A stretch of DNA of 64,000 bases from Pseudomonas baltica (lineage in GTDB: Bacteria; Pseudomonadota; Gammaproteobacteria; Pseudomonadales; Pseudomonadaceae): NCBI RefSeq assembly GCF_031880315.1, contig NZ_CP134771.1:248001-312000 (forward strand), in the 5' to 3' direction. The first letter of the stretch is position 1, and each line of letters opens with the position of its first letter. Under the pieces are notes generated by a model. It did no database searches, had not been told where the DNA came from, and saw only the letters and a list, made by a program, of their open reading frames with translations. The translations under genes were made by a program, and so were the position numbers. Of this stretch, positions 37,929 to 48,261 are shown piece by piece.

Positions 37929-38965
37929 TGTCGCGCCCCTCTTTGTTCCAGCTCTCCCCGCTGGCGCGCCGGCGCCTCGAGCGTTTCAAGCACAACCGTC
38001 GCGGTTGGTGGTCGCTGTGGCTGTTCGTCCTCCTGTTCGGCGTGAGCCTGGGCGGCGAGCTCGTCGCCAACGACAAGCCGCTGGTGATGAAGCTCCACGA
38101 CACCTATTACTTTCCCGTCTTCAAACGCTACACCGAGCAGGAGATCGGTGGCCTGTTGCCGTTTCAACCCGATTACCGCAGCGACTACGTGCGCCAACTG
38201 GTCACCCAGGGCGGCGGCTGGATGGTATTCCCACCGATTCCGTTCAGTGCCGACACGCCCAACTACGAGCTGAGCCGCCCCTCCCCGAGCCCACCCACTG
38301 CGGTGAACTGGCTGGGCACCGACGATCAGGCCCGTGACGTGCTGGCCCGGGTGATCTATGGCGCGCGGGTGTCGATTCTGTTCGCCATCGCCCTGACCGT
38401 GATCAGCTCGCTGATCGGCATTGCCGCCGGTGCTCTGCAAGGCTTCTATGGCGGTTGGGTCGACCTGTTCGGCCAGCGCGTGCTGGAAGTCTGGTCGGGG
38501 CTGCCGGTGCTGTATCTGCTCATCATCCTGTCCGGTTTCGTGGAGCCGGACTTCTGGTGGTTGCTGGGGATCATGGCACTGTTCAGCTGGTTGACCCTGG
38601 TGGACGTGGTGCGCGCCGAGTTCCTGCGCGGGCGCAACCTGGAGTACGTCAAGGCGGCGCGCGCGCTGGGGCTGAGCAATCGCAAGATCATCGTGCGGCA
38701 TATCTTGCCCAACGCCATGAACGCCACGCTGAGCTACCTGCCGTTCATTCTGACCGGCGCGATCTCGACCCTCACCGCGCTGGATTTTCTCGGCTTCGGC
38801 ATGCCCGCCGGCAGCGCGTCGCTCGGCGAGTTGATCGCCCAAGGCAAGAACAACCTGCAGGCGCCGTGGCTGGGGTTCACTGCGTTCTTTACCCTGGCGG
38901 TGCTGTTGTCGCTATTGGTATTTATCGGCGAGGCGTTGCGCGACGCCTTCGACCCCCGCGCCTAG
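37928..38965 (+). CDS. yejE: ABC peptide transporter permease YejE
   Basis: 345-residue permease of the OppC/DppC class with an N-terminal TM near residues 28-47, a periplasmic insert (about 50-125) containing WLGTDDQARDVLARVIYGAR, then five helices and the EAA-loop AARALGLSNRKIIVRHILPN. ATG 37928 overlaps the yejB stop. Confidence 0.93.
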   Translation: MSRPSLFQLSPLARRRLERFKHNRRGWWSLWLFVLLFGVSLGGELVANDKPLVMKLHDTYYFPVFKRYTEQEIGGLLPFQPDYRSDYVRQLVTQGGGWMVFPPIPFSADTPNYELSRPSPSPPTAVNWLGTDDQARDVLARVIYGARVSILFAIALTVISSLIGIAAGALQGFYGGWVDLFGQRVLEVWSGLPVLYLLIILSGFVEPDFWWLLGIMALFSWLTLVDVVRAEFLRGRNLEYVKAARALGLSNRKIIVRHILPNAMNATLSYLPFILTGAISTLTALDFLGFGMPAGSASLGELIAQGKNNLQAPWLGFTAFFTLAVLLSLLVFIGEALRDAFDPRA

Positions 38966-38982
38966 ATCAGGATATCGCCCTC

Positions 38983-40608
38983 GTGAAACAGCACGCCAAC
39001 ACCGACCCGAGCGCCAATCTCATCGAGATCCGCGACCTGTGCGTGGCCTTCAACGGCCACACCGTGGTGCGCAATCTGTGCCTGGATATCCACGCCGGCG
39101 AGTGCCTGGCGCTGGTGGGCGAATCGGGTTCGGGCAAGTCGGTAACGGCTAACTCGATCCTCCAGCTGTTGGCTGAAAATGGCCAGCACAGCACCGGCAG
39201 CATCCGTTACCGCGGGCAGGAGCTGCTCGGCGCCAGCGCCCGTACTCTGCAGGAGATCCGCGGCAACCGCGTGGCGATGATCTTTCAGGAGCCCATGACC
39301 TCGCTCAACCCCTTGCACAGCGTGCAAAAGCAGATCGGCGAAACGCTGCTGGTTCACCGCGGCCTGGCCGGCAAAGCCGCTCGCGCACGGATCCTCGAGC
39401 TATTGGAACTGGTAGGCATCCACAACCCCGAGCAGCGCCTCAAGGCCTATCCCCACGAACTGTCCGGAGGCCAGCGGCAACGGGTCATGATCGCCATGGC
39501 ACTGGCCTGCGAGCCGGACCTGCTGATCGCCGACGAGCCCACCACCGCCCTCGACGTGACCGTGCAGCGCAAGATCCTGCACCTGCTCAAGGCCCTGCAG
39601 CGGCGTCTGGGCATGTCCCTGCTGCTGATCAGCCACGATCTCAATCTGGTGCGCAGCATCGCCCAGCGGGTGTGCGTGATGAAGGCCGGCGAGATCGTCG
39701 AGCAGGCCGAGTGCCACACCTTGTTCGAGCATCCCCAGCACCCTTACAGCCGCATGCTCATCGATGCCGAGCCTGCTGGCGAAGCGCTGCCGCGCGATGA
39801 GCGCGAGGTGGTGCTGCAGGTCAATCATCTGAAGGTCTGGTACGCGCTCGGCGGCGGGCTGTTTCGCAAGCCCTGGCAACACGTCAAGGCGGTCGACGGC
39901 ATCAGCCTCAGCGTCCAGCGCGGCAAGACACTGGGCATCGTCGGCGAGTCCGGTTCGGGCAAATCGACCCTGGGTCAGGCGATCCTGCGACTGCTGGATG
40001 CCGAGGGCGAGATCTACTTCCAGGGCCAGGCCCTGCACAGCCTTGATCAGAAGCAGATGCGGCCATGGCGCAAAAAGATGCAGGTGGTGTTTCAAGACCC
40101 GTTCGGCAGCCTCAGCCCACGCATGTCGGTGGCGCAGATCATCAGCGAGGGCCTCGAAGTGCACAGTGACATGAAGGCCGGTGCCTGTGACGCGCAAGTG
40201 GTGCAGGTGCTGCGCGAGGTCGGGCTCGATCCCGAAACCCGCCACCGCTACCCCCATGAATTCTCCGGTGGGCAACGCCAGCGCATCGCGATCGCCCGGG
40301 CACTGGTGCTCAAGCCAGCGCTGATATTGCTCGACGAGCCGACTTCAGCGCTGGATCGCACGGTGCAGAAACAAGTGGTCGCGCTGCTGCGCCAGTTGCA
40401 GGAACGCCACGGCCTGACCTATCTGTTCATCAGCCACGACCTGGCGGTGGTCCGCGCCCTGGCCCACGACGTGATCGTGATCAAGGACGGCAAGGTGGTG
40501 GAGCAAGGCGCCAGCCATGACCTGTTCGACGCGCCGCAGCATCCATATACCAAGGAGTTGCTCAAGGCGGCGGCGATGCATCTGCATGCGCCGCATCCTC
40601 AGGATTGA
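38983..40608 (+). CDS. yejF: ABC peptide transporter, duplicated ATPase YejF
   Basis: 541 residues with two complete ATPase halves. First: [13 protein letters not shown] (Walker A), [21 protein letters not shown]. Second: [34 protein letters not shown]. Oligopeptide-specific C-terminal ends ([16 protein letters not shown]) follow each half. It energises YejBE. GTG 38983 is chosen as the first codon clear of yejE (17-bp gap, AGGATA upstream). Confidence 0.93.
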   Translation: MKQHANTDPSANLIEIRDLCVAFNGHTVVRNLCLDIHAGECLALVGESGSGKSVTANSILQLLAENGQHSTGSIRYRGQELLGASARTLQEIRGNRVAMIFQEPMTSLNPLHSVQKQIGETLLVHRGLAGKAARARILELLELVGIHNPEQRLKAYPHELSGGQRQRVMIAMALACEPDLLIADEPTTALDVTVQRKILHLLKALQRRLGMSLLLISHDLNLVRSIAQRVCVMKAGEIVEQAECHTLFEHPQHPYSRMLIDAEPAGEALPRDEREVVLQVNHLKVWYALGGGLFRKPWQHVKAVDGISLSVQRGKTLGIVGESGSGKSTLGQAILRLLDAEGEIYFQGQALHSLDQKQMRPWRKKMQVVFQDPFGSLSPRMSVAQIISEGLEVHSDMKAGACDAQVVQVLREVGLDPETRHRYPHEFSGGQRQRIAIARALVLKPALILLDEPTSALDRTVQKQVVALLRQLQERHGLTYLFISHDLAVVRALAHDVIVIKDGKVVEQGASHDLFDAPQHPYTKELLKAAAMHLHAPHPQD

Positions 40609-40617
40609 GCTGAACTC

Positions 40618-40700
40618 GCCCGCGAAGAGGCCAGCGAGTCTCCCACAGTAGATCGGAGGCCTGCACCTATGGGAGCAAGGCTTGCCCGCGAAAGCGATCT
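40618..40700. repeat. REP-type palindromic repeats
   Basis: CGCCCGCGAAGAGGCC ... CTCCCACAG and TATGGGAGCAAGGCTTGCCC then GCGAAAGCG form a pair in inverted sense between the convergent yejF and transporter genes. Confidence 0.6.
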
Positions 40701-40714
40701 CGAGCCAGGCGCTA

Positions 40715-41992
40715 TCAAGACAACAACGAATACACCAAAGCCGAAATCGCCACCAACCCGACCGCGACTACAAACACATTGGACATCGCCCCGCTGTACT
40801 GCCGCATCGCCGGCACCTTGCGGATCGCGTACATCGGCATCAGGAACAGGATCGCCGCAATCACCGGGCCGCCCAAGGTCTCGATCATGCCGAGGATGCT
40901 CGGGTTCAGCGTGGCCACGATCCAGCACACCACCAGCATGAACGCCGCCGTCATGCGGTCCAGCGCCTTGGCGCCCGGGCGGCGGCCGCTCTTGTGGATC
41001 AAGCCCTTGAAGCCTTCACTGGCGCCAATGTAGTGCCCCAGGAACGACTTGGCGATGGCCACGAAGGCAATCAGCGGCGCCGCGAACTCAATGGTCGGGT
41101 TGTTGAAGTGATTGGCCAGGTACGACAGGATCGACAGGTTCTGCGCCTTGGCTTCGGCCAGCTGCGCCGGGTTCAGGGTCAGCACGCAGCTGAACACGAA
41201 GAACATCACCATCGCCACCATCAATACGTGCGCGCGGCCGAGGATCTGGCCGCTGCGCTCATCGGCATGCTGGCCGTGACGGCGCTTCTGGTCGACGGCG
41301 AACGAGGAGATGATCGGTGAATGGTTGAACGAGAACACCATCACCGGAATCGCCAGCCACAAGGTGTGCAAAAAGGCGGAGCCTGAGGGCAGTTCGCCGG
41401 CAGTGGCGAGAATGCCGCCGGTCCAGTGCGGCACCAAAAACAGCGCCAGCAGCGCCAAGGCCACGATAAATGGGTAAACCAACAGGCTCATGACCTTGAC
41501 CGTGGCCTGCTCGCCGCACCGCACGATGGCCAGCAGACCGAGGATCAGCACCAACGCCAGCACCGCGCGTGGCGGCGGCGCGATATGCAACTGGTGCTCC
41601 AGAAAGCTGCCTACGGTATTGGTCAGGGCCACGCTATAGATCAGCAGGATCGGGAAGATCGCGCAAAAATACAGCAGCGTGATCAAGGCGCCGGCCTTGA
41701 GCCCGAAGTGCTCTTCGACCACTGCGGTGATATCCCCGCCTTCGCGCCCGGACAACACGAAGCGCGTCAACCCGCGGTGCGCGTAGAAGGTCATCGGCAA
41801 TGCCAGCACCGTCAGGATCAGCAACGGCCAGAAGCCCCCCAGGCCGGCGTTGATCGGCAGGAACAAGGTCCCCGCGCCGATGGCAGTGCCGAACAGGCCG
41901 AGCATCCAGGTCGTGTCCTGACGGTCCCAGCGACTCAGTGTGGTCGGGGTCGATTCGTAGCGTTGCTCAACGCTGGGGGCCTGTTCATGCAT
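40715..41992 (-). CDS. HAAAP/SdaC-family amino-acid (serine-type) transporter
   Basis: 425-residue inner-membrane symporter with about 11 helices. GLFGTAIGAGTLFLPINAG is the conserved first-helix motif of the hydroxy/aromatic amino-acid permease family, and MVFSFNHSPIISSFAVDQ is typical of SdaC-type serine carriers. Start ATG 41992. It is divergent from the GntR regulator at 42271, which may control it. Confidence 0.85.
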   Translation of the reverse strand: MHEQAPSVEQRYESTPTTLSRWDRQDTTWMLGLFGTAIGAGTLFLPINAGLGGFWPLLILTVLALPMTFYAHRGLTRFVLSGREGGDITAVVEEHFGLKAGALITLLYFCAIFPILLIYSVALTNTVGSFLEHQLHIAPPPRAVLALVLILGLLAIVRCGEQATVKVMSLLVYPFIVALALLALFLVPHWTGGILATAGELPSGSAFLHTLWLAIPVMVFSFNHSPIISSFAVDQKRRHGQHADERSGQILGRAHVLMVAMVMFFVFSCVLTLNPAQLAEAKAQNLSILSYLANHFNNPTIEFAAPLIAFVAIAKSFLGHYIGASEGFKGLIHKSGRRPGAKALDRMTAAFMLVVCWIVATLNPSILGMIETLGGPVIAAILFLMPMYAIRKVPAMRQYSGAMSNVFVVAVGLVAISALVYSLLS

Positions 41993-42270
41993 CCGGTACA
42001 ACTCCAATCGCGAGACGGCAAGTGTGCCTGGGCAGGGAAATAGATCCCGGCAAGAAAATAAGGGCCGCGATTGTGCCCTCATCCGGTGCAGATGCAAAGC
42101 CTTGGCTGAGCAGTGGCGCACTGAATGGGGGCGAAGACGCTGGTACCGCCATTGATCCCATGCTTGTGGCCAGCGCCATGGGCGTGGAACTTGAGCCTCC
42201 AGCTACGCCTGACGGATAATGCGCGATTGCACGCCGCCGGCTCGTTGTGAAGGCCGTCCCAGAGGAAAAC

Positions 42271-42966
42271 ATGAGTTCCCCGATCGTTACCGCCAAGCAG
42301 CTCGAAGTCCAGCGCATCGTCGATGTCCTGTCCAAGGCCATCGCCCAGCACCGACTGCGCCCAGGCACCCGACTGGTGGAGGCGCAGATCGTCGAAACGC
42401 TGCACGCCAACCGCAATCACGTTCAGGTCGCCTTGCAGCGCCTGGCCATGCAACGCATCGTCACCATAGAGCCCAACCGCGGCGCGATGGTGTCGCAGCC
42501 CAGCGCCCGAGAGGCGCGAGAAGTCTTCGCGGCGCGTCGGGCCATCGAGCGGGCGATCGTCGAGTGCATCACCCCGGCGATCATGCATGCGCAGCGCGAG
42601 CGCGTCGCACGGCACATGAGAGATGAGCGCAAGGCCACCAGCGCCACCGATCGTCGGGCGATCGTGCGCGTGCTCAGTGAATTCCACCTGCTGCTCGGGG
42701 AAATCTGCGGCAACAGCGTGCTCGGTGAAATCCTCGCCAACCTGATGGTCCGCAGCTCGCTGATCGTCGCCTTGTATCAACGCAACGACGTGCCGTCCTG
42801 TGCCTCGGACGAGCATCAGCACATCATCACGGCGCTGGAAGCCGGCGATCAGGCCCAGGCCATCGCGGTAATGCTCGAACATCTCGATGAACTCGAAGCG
42901 CAACTCACCCTGCAAGACACCCTCGCGCCTGAGATCAATCTCAAGGATGCGCTCGCTGGGTTGTGA
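42271..42966 (+). CDS. GntR-family transcriptional regulator (FCD type)
   Basis: 231 residues. The N-terminal winged helix (AIAQHRLRPGTRLVEAQIVE, then HANRNHVQVALQRLA) and the all-helical FCD effector domain (AREVFAARRAIERAIVE, FHLLLGEICGNSVLGEI, DEHQHIITALEAGD) are clear; histidines of the FCD metal site are present. ATG 42271 has AGAGGAAA upstream. It may control the divergent amino-acid transporter; the ligand is unknown. Confidence 0.9.
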   Translation: MSSPIVTAKQLEVQRIVDVLSKAIAQHRLRPGTRLVEAQIVETLHANRNHVQVALQRLAMQRIVTIEPNRGAMVSQPSAREAREVFAARRAIERAIVECITPAIMHAQRERVARHMRDERKATSATDRRAIVRVLSEFHLLLGEICGNSVLGEILANLMVRSSLIVALYQRNDVPSCASDEHQHIITALEAGDQAQAIAVMLEHLDELEAQLTLQDTLAPEINLKDALAGL

Positions 42967-43063
42967 TCAGCCGCTGCCTGTTGGGTTGGCTGCACCGGCC
43001 CAAAACCCTAGGAGCACCCGCGGCACCTGGCACTACCACCGCAAGCGCTCATTGTCGCGTCAC

Positions 43064-43687
43064 TTACTTCCCATCGTCCTTGCGCGGCTTGTAAAACACG
43101 AACTTGTCGGTCTGCGCCGTGCGCACATAGCGCTTGAAGCTCTCGGGCGACAGGCGCTTGTCGTGAAAATACAGCGCGCCGTTGGTGCGGTCCTTCAACT
43201 GCTGATTCAACGCCCTGCGCGCCACCTCCTTGGCATCCACGTACTGATCCTCCTCCACGACCTGATCAGGGCGGCCATCGCACCACCACGAGAATTGGCA
43301 GTTCTTCTTGTGCGCATCCTGCTTGACCACACCGCACACGGTGTCGGCGAACCCTTCATGGCCCAGGCGATTGAGCACCACCTCGGCCACGGCTTCCATA
43401 TCCGCTGGGCTACCGCCCTTGGCCTCCCAATAAAGGGTGCGCGACAGGCAGGTAATGGCATCGTCCACCGATTCCTTGCCCTTGGGGTCCACCGCCTGCA
43501 CCTCGGCCTTGGTCAGGCTTTGCGCCTTCGGCACTGGCGCTGCGGGCTCGGGTGAAGCAGCGTTTTGCTCCAGGGTCTCGGCCTTCTGCAAGGCCTTGCC
43601 CGGATCGGCGGTGGGGTCGGTAGCAACGGCGAAGGATGAAGCGATCGATAAAACGACGAAACACAGCACGCTGGCGGGGTAGCCCAT
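43064..43687 (-). CDS. Cell-wall hydrolase, SleB/CwlJ domain
   Basis: 207 residues. A signal peptide at the N-terminus (MGYPASVLCFVVLSIASSFA) is followed by a low-complexity Ala/Pro linker and a Hydrolase_2 domain: CLSRTLYWEAKGGSPADMEA holds the catalytic Glu, then VAEVVLNRLGHEGFADTVCG, CQFSWWCDG and ALYFHDK. It is a periplasmic peptidoglycan lytic enzyme, probably in wall turnover. ATG 43687 is chosen so the signal peptide is at the start. Confidence 0.88.
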   Translation of the reverse strand: MGYPASVLCFVVLSIASSFAVATDPTADPGKALQKAETLEQNAASPEPAAPVPKAQSLTKAEVQAVDPKGKESVDDAITCLSRTLYWEAKGGSPADMEAVAEVVLNRLGHEGFADTVCGVVKQDAHKKNCQFSWWCDGRPDQVVEEDQYVDAKEVARRALNQQLKDRTNGALYFHDKRLSPESFKRYVRTAQTDKFVFYKPRKDDGK

Positions 43688-43787
43688 GGTTGAACCTGCT
43701 CTTGATGGCAAATTTAGGGGCCTGAACCATCGCACGCTTGCAGGCAATACGCCACCACTTCAACGATCAGCAGAACAAATTCCGCCC

Positions 43788-44185
43788 TTAGCGCAGCGGG
43801 CGGAAAAATGCGCGGATATCCTCCGCCAGCAACTGCGGCTGCTCCAACGCGGCGAAGTGCCCATCTCCAGGAACGAACCCGGCCAGCCATGGCTGAGCAC
43901 CAGCGGCAAGGGTGCGGGACCGGTGCCTGGTTGATGGATAAAATGAATGCGCTGCTCGCCGATAGTCGCCTGATAGTGCGGCAACTCATTGAGCCGCGCC
44001 TGCTGCGCCGGCCAATCGAATGTGGTCGCCCAATAGCCGAGCAGGTCGCTCAGCACATCGAGGTCCATGCCCTCGCTCCAGCCCTGCCCCGGCAAGGTCC
44101 CCGGCAAACGCGTGCGCGCCAGACGCTCGCGCAGGTCATCCAGATCGGCTTGGGGGAAATCCAGAGTGACAGGTTCGATAAGCAT
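43788..44185 (-). pseudogene. Epoxide hydrolase gene with most of its catalytic domain deleted
   Basis: The 5' part encodes the epoxide-hydrolase N-terminal domain (ADLDDLRERLARTRLPGTLP, then WPAQQARLNELPHYQATIGE) through the oxyanion-hole segment LVLSHGWPGSFLEM. Right after it, in another frame, the gene's usual 3' end follows: GDGHFAALEQPQLLAEDIRA then FFRPLR and stop, including the catalytic His. About 230 residues with the nucleophile are missing, so an out-of-frame deletion has fused both ends. Confidence 0.85.
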
Positions 44186-44278
44186 GGCAGCGCGGCCCTA
44201 GGCGATCAGTGCCCGCTACCATTACCGATCAAGGCCCCTATTTCAAGCGTACACATCTTCTATAGCGTGCGGGCTGCG

Positions 44279-45802
44279 CTACCGGTGAGCAGTTGCACTC
44301 GCCGGTTTGGCTCGCAGCAAACCGATGGTCAACAACAGTGCCACGAACATCACCACACCACCCGTCCCCAGACTCGCCTCGATCGCGCCCCGGTAGAGCT
44401 CGGTCAACTGCGCCATCTGCGTCGGCGAGCCACTGACTTCGCCCAGCCCTTCCAGCAGGTTGATGTGCTGAAACTGCTCCGGCAGCAACGCCAGTTCGCG
44501 ATTGAGGGTAAAGCTCATGATGCCGCCGGCAGCCGCCACGCCCAACGCGCCGCCCAGCGACCGGCAAAACGACATGCCCGCCGTTGCCGCGCCCATCACC
44601 GCCGTGGGCACCGAGTTCTGCACGATTACCGTGGCGTTGGGCATGCCGATGCCCATGCCGATGCCGAGCACCCCCATGGTCACGAAAAAATACGCCGCGC
44701 CCATCTGCAGATGCGCCCACACCAGCAGCAAGGTCAGGCCCAGGCACTCGAGGGCAACGCCCGCCACCAGCAACTGCACGAAATTCTGCCGTTTGGACGA
44801 CAGCCAGCCGCCGATCAACGAACTGATCAGCAGCATCGCCACTTGGGGCAAGGTCATGAAACCGGATTCGGTCGGCGTTTGGTGCAGCACCGCCTGGAAG
44901 TACAGCGGCATGAACACCAGCGAGCCCATCATCGCGAACGACATCCCCGCCATGGCCGCCACCGCCACGCTGTAACGGCGGTTGGCGAACAGCGCGGGGT
45001 CGATGATCGGTTCTTCAGCGCGGCGCTCGATGCGATACAGCAGGCCGAAGCCGACAAAGGCGATCACCCCCAGCAACACCATCACCGCGTTGCCCAATTG
45101 CTGGGCCAGCGACGAGGCGTGGGTCAGCAGCAACAGCGCCGAAGTCGCCACGCACAGCACCAAGGCACCCTTGTAGTCGATGGCCGCGCGGGCCTGGCGC
45201 GCCAACGCCGGCACATTGAGCATCAACCCGAGCATGGCCAGCGCGCCCAGCGGCACATTGATATAGAACACCCAGCGCCAAGTGAAATGCGCAGTGATAA
45301 ACCCGCCCAGCAACGGCCCCGCCGCACTGCTGATGGCGAACGCCGCCGAAAACAGCCCCTGATAGCGTCCGCGCTGAGACGGCTCCACAGCCCGCCCGAG
45401 GACGATCTGTGACAACGTCATCAACCCGCCGGCGCCCAGCCCCTGCAAACCGCGAAACGCAATCAACTGGCCCATGCTGCTGGCCAGCCCGCACAGGGCC
45501 GAGGCGCCGACGAACACACCGATGCTGATCAAGAACAATCGGCGCTGGCCATAGAGGTCCGACAGCTTTCCGTACAACGGCGTACTGATGGTCGAGGTCA
45601 GCAGGAAGATCGTCACCACCCAGCTCATCGCCTCGAGGCCGTCCATTTCCCGCGCGATACGCGGCAGCGCAGTGGCCACGATGCTCTGGTCCAATGCGGC
45701 GAGCACCATCGCCACCATCAACGACAGCATCAGCCACAGCCGACTGGGCGCCGGGGAGGAGATGGCAGAGGAAACGACAGCAGGGTTTTCTGGGAGCGAC
45801 AC
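44279..45802 (-). CDS. DHA2-family MFS drug efflux transporter (EmrB/QacA type)
   Basis: About 507 residues, 14 predicted helices. LDQSIVATALPRIAREMDGL is the DHA2 motif D1, GKLSDLYGQRRLF is motif A, and GAGGLMTLSQIVLGRAV motif C. Proton-driven export of drugs or organic compounds. I prefer GTG 45802 (AGAGG upstream); GTG 45877 would add 25 residues. No TetR/MarR regulator or membrane-fusion partner is adjacent. Confidence 0.9.
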   Translation of the reverse strand: MSLPENPAVVSSAISSPAPSRLWLMLSLMVAMVLAALDQSIVATALPRIAREMDGLEAMSWVVTIFLLTSTISTPLYGKLSDLYGQRRLFLISIGVFVGASALCGLASSMGQLIAFRGLQGLGAGGLMTLSQIVLGRAVEPSQRGRYQGLFSAAFAISSAAGPLLGGFITAHFTWRWVFYINVPLGALAMLGLMLNVPALARQARAAIDYKGALVLCVATSALLLLTHASSLAQQLGNAVMVLLGVIAFVGFGLLYRIERRAEEPIIDPALFANRRYSVAVAAMAGMSFAMMGSLVFMPLYFQAVLHQTPTESGFMTLPQVAMLLISSLIGGWLSSKRQNFVQLLVAGVALECLGLTLLLVWAHLQMGAAYFFVTMGVLGIGMGIGMPNATVIVQNSVPTAVMGAATAGMSFCRSLGGALGVAAAGGIMSFTLNRELALLPEQFQHINLLEGLGEVSGSPTQMAQLTELYRGAIEASLGTGGVVMFVALLLTIGLLRAKPASATAHR

Positions 45803-45917
45803 ACACGCCTCTGACAGGTGGGCCCGAGCGATGCCGGGCAAACCGGTATTTAGCCTGATGCGGATGGGGCTGAACACCCTGCGGGGGCAATCTCCTTATT
45901 GTCTGCACATTCCTTGC

Positions 45918-46991
45918 TCACGCCGCCACCATCACCCGGTCCCTGCCCGCCCGCTTGCCTTCATACAACAAGTGATCGACCCGACTCAACGCCTCGCGAA
46001 ACGTCTCGCCGGGCTGCAGGGTCGCCACCGCCAAGGTGGCCGTCACCTGCAACGGCTGCGCCAGCCCCTCGCCCATCTCCGTGACCTCGCCGGCGTCGGC
46101 TCGGATGCAGGCCAGCACGCGTTCGGCCACCCCTTGCGCGTCCGCAGTCGAAGTGCCCGGCATCAACACCAGAAACTCCTCGCCGCCCCAGCGCGCCGCC
46201 ATGTCAGTGGTGCGCACACTGGCGGTGATCGCCTGTGCCACGCGCTGCAGCACCACGTCGCCGACGTCGTGGCCATGAGCATCGTTGATCAGCTTGAAGT
46301 GGTCGATATCGAGCATCAGCACCGACACCTCCTGCTGATGCCGCTGCGCGCCCAACTGCCGCACGCGCTGCATGATCCGCCGACGGGTATAGAGGTTGGT
46401 CAGGCTGTCGCAGTGCGCGGTCTGGAACAGGCTCATCTGCATCTGCAAACTGAAACTCACCGACAGCGCCGCCGAGCGCAGTAACAACGCCGTGGCCGCC
46501 AAGGCATTGAGCACCCCGAAGGTGTCCATGAGCTGCGGGCTGATCTGCGCGCCGCCGCCCATATGCCGACGCCCGGCAAAGCCGCCGACCACCACCAGCA
46601 TGATCGCCAGGTTCAAACACACCCGCCGCGCCCTGGCCCGCTGGAAGCTGAAGGCGACCACCGGCACCACACAGAACACGAACAGAAAAAAATTGCTCTC
46701 CCAGCCCAGCACCCAGGTCGCCAGCATGGCGTGGCCAACGATCTCGATGCCCATCAACAAGCCCGCCAGCTGAAAGCGCTTGCGCTTGATCTCCCGAAAA
46801 CACCACACGTACACCAGCACACTCACGGCATTGCCCAGGAACATCACGGGCACCTGTATGAACAGGAACAGCACCAACAGCACCACATGGATCGAGAAGG
46901 CGAACCGGACAATCGTGAGGATGTGCTGCCAATACTGCACCGTGGCCTCATAAAGCACCTGGGCGCGGTCGTCGTCGGAAAGGCTAGTCAT
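45918..46991 (-). CDS. Membrane diguanylate cyclase with intact GGEEF site
   Basis: 357 residues. The N-terminal half contains about six hydrophobic helices (about residues 25-190) forming an integral-membrane sensor, followed by a GGDEF domain: DSLTNLYTRRRIMQRVRQL, LDIDHFKLINDAHGHDVGD and ARWGGEEFLVLMPG. All metal and GTP-binding residues are present, so c-di-GMP synthesis is expected. I do not see an RxxD inhibitory site at its usual place. ATG 46991. It provides a contrast to the gutted cyclase at 9408. Confidence 0.92.
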   Translation of the reverse strand: MTSLSDDDRAQVLYEATVQYWQHILTIVRFAFSIHVVLLVLFLFIQVPVMFLGNAVSVLVYVWCFREIKRKRFQLAGLLMGIEIVGHAMLATWVLGWESNFFLFVFCVVPVVAFSFQRARARRVCLNLAIMLVVVGGFAGRRHMGGGAQISPQLMDTFGVLNALAATALLLRSAALSVSFSLQMQMSLFQTAHCDSLTNLYTRRRIMQRVRQLGAQRHQQEVSVLMLDIDHFKLINDAHGHDVGDVVLQRVAQAITASVRTTDMAARWGGEEFLVLMPGTSTADAQGVAERVLACIRADAGEVTEMGEGLAQPLQVTATLAVATLQPGETFREALSRVDHLLYEGKRAGRDRVMVAA

Positions 46992-47284
46992 GAAGGCAGT
47001 CTCGGGTAAAACGGCGGACACGCGCCGACGCGGAATCGCAGGTTCCACTCAAAAAGATGTATCGGCCAAGGCAGGCGGGGCTTGATGGCGATCCGACCAG
47101 TAACGTGAGTGTCGGGGGGTTGAAGCGGACGGCAATTGTCGCCCAAGTGCCATTAAACAGCCACCTTTGCATGGATTATTTTCAGTCACTATCGGCTTGA
47201 CGTTATTGCCCAGGCCGCCGAGCTCCCTACGGCGCATTAGCGCCAAAGAGCCTGCATCAGACACCGCAGCAGCTGGCGCAGACG

Positions 47285-47560
47285 TTGCAGCGGGACCCTG
47301 CGATCGAACTGGAGCACGCCAACGGCATCTACGTCCGGCCGCAGCTATTGGAACGCGCAACACGCTGCCTGGCAGCCGGAAAGCAGCGATGCGGCCGCCG
47401 GCAAGCGGGTGCTGGATACCTCCGAGCGAGTGTTGCCGAAGAGCCGGCGCTCAAGGAGATGCAGGCTGCCAGCCAGGGCATGTTGACGGGTTCGATGCAG
47501 GGCAAGATCAGCGAGGCGGCGCTGGAGACCAGTCGGCCGGATTTGATGGTGGCCGAGTAA
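47285..47560 (+). pseudogene. Decayed coding remnant, unidentified
   Basis: One frame reads RDPAIELEHANGIYVRPQLL and ends MLTGSMQGKISEAALETSRP followed by a stop, but the middle appears frameshifted. No complete gene is visible in the 46992-47876 interval. I do not recognise the family. Confidence 0.3.
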
Positions 47561-47876
47561 GGCGCGGGATTCTGGACCGAGTGGTAAATATTGCTAATAT
47601 TTTGTAGCGATTGCGTTCTTTGCCGATGTGACTTGGGCCTCTATAGTCGCCGCTCGCTGCCAAATCAGCGAACGGACGTCGCGGTCCGAACACTACCCTA
47701 AGTCCATCGGCGCCATCTTCGGATGGCGCTGCTGCGAACGTGCAATCGTGTTATGGCGGTTGTGAGAAGGACACCCTCGGGTGTGCCGGTTTTTGCTTAG
47801 GTGTGTCCGGTCCGCGAACCCTCTCACAACTGCCACCCTTCCTAGGTGTGGCATTGTTTATCCGTATGGAGTGACC

Positions 47877-48104
47877 ATGGCCGCCTACAACCCGCACATC
47901 GCTTCCAACACCGCCCTCCCCGTCGTCGAACTGTACGAAGACGCCACCCGCCGCGTCCAGGCTGCTCACCACCTCGCGCGCCTGCTGACCACCGGCACGT
48001 TCACCAGCGCCGACCCCGCCGACCTCTCCCGCACCTGCGAAGTGTTCGACCTGCTGCTCGAAGAAGCCTGCGACTTGCTCGCAGCGATGGAAAACCGGGT
48101 ATAA
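47877..48104 (+). CDS. Small DUF3077-like protein
   Basis: 75 residues, acidic and helical: VELYEDATRRVQAAHHLARL, SRTCEVFDLLLEEACDLLAA. It resembles the short Pseudomonas proteins annotated DUF3077, which have no known function. ATG 47877 has TATGGAGTGA upstream. Single gene. Confidence 0.65.
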   Translation: MAAYNPHIASNTALPVVELYEDATRRVQAAHHLARLLTTGTFTSADPADLSRTCEVFDLLLEEACDLLAAMENRV

Positions 48105-48261
48105 CCCCCGGCCGGGAAGATGAAACCGGCCCTTGCCACACCGTACGCTCGAGCCTGAAGGCTCGCACTGTGCCCCTGTCGCCCAATCATGGCTAAGCTG
48201 CACAGCCAGGCAGCGTTCGCTCACGATGAATAGATGCTCTCCCCCCTGACAGGAAGCAGGC

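Noticed and set aside
43808-45412. 534-codon frame opposite the DHA2 transporter
   Set aside because: His/Arg/Gln-rich composition typical of an antisense frame; not a protein.
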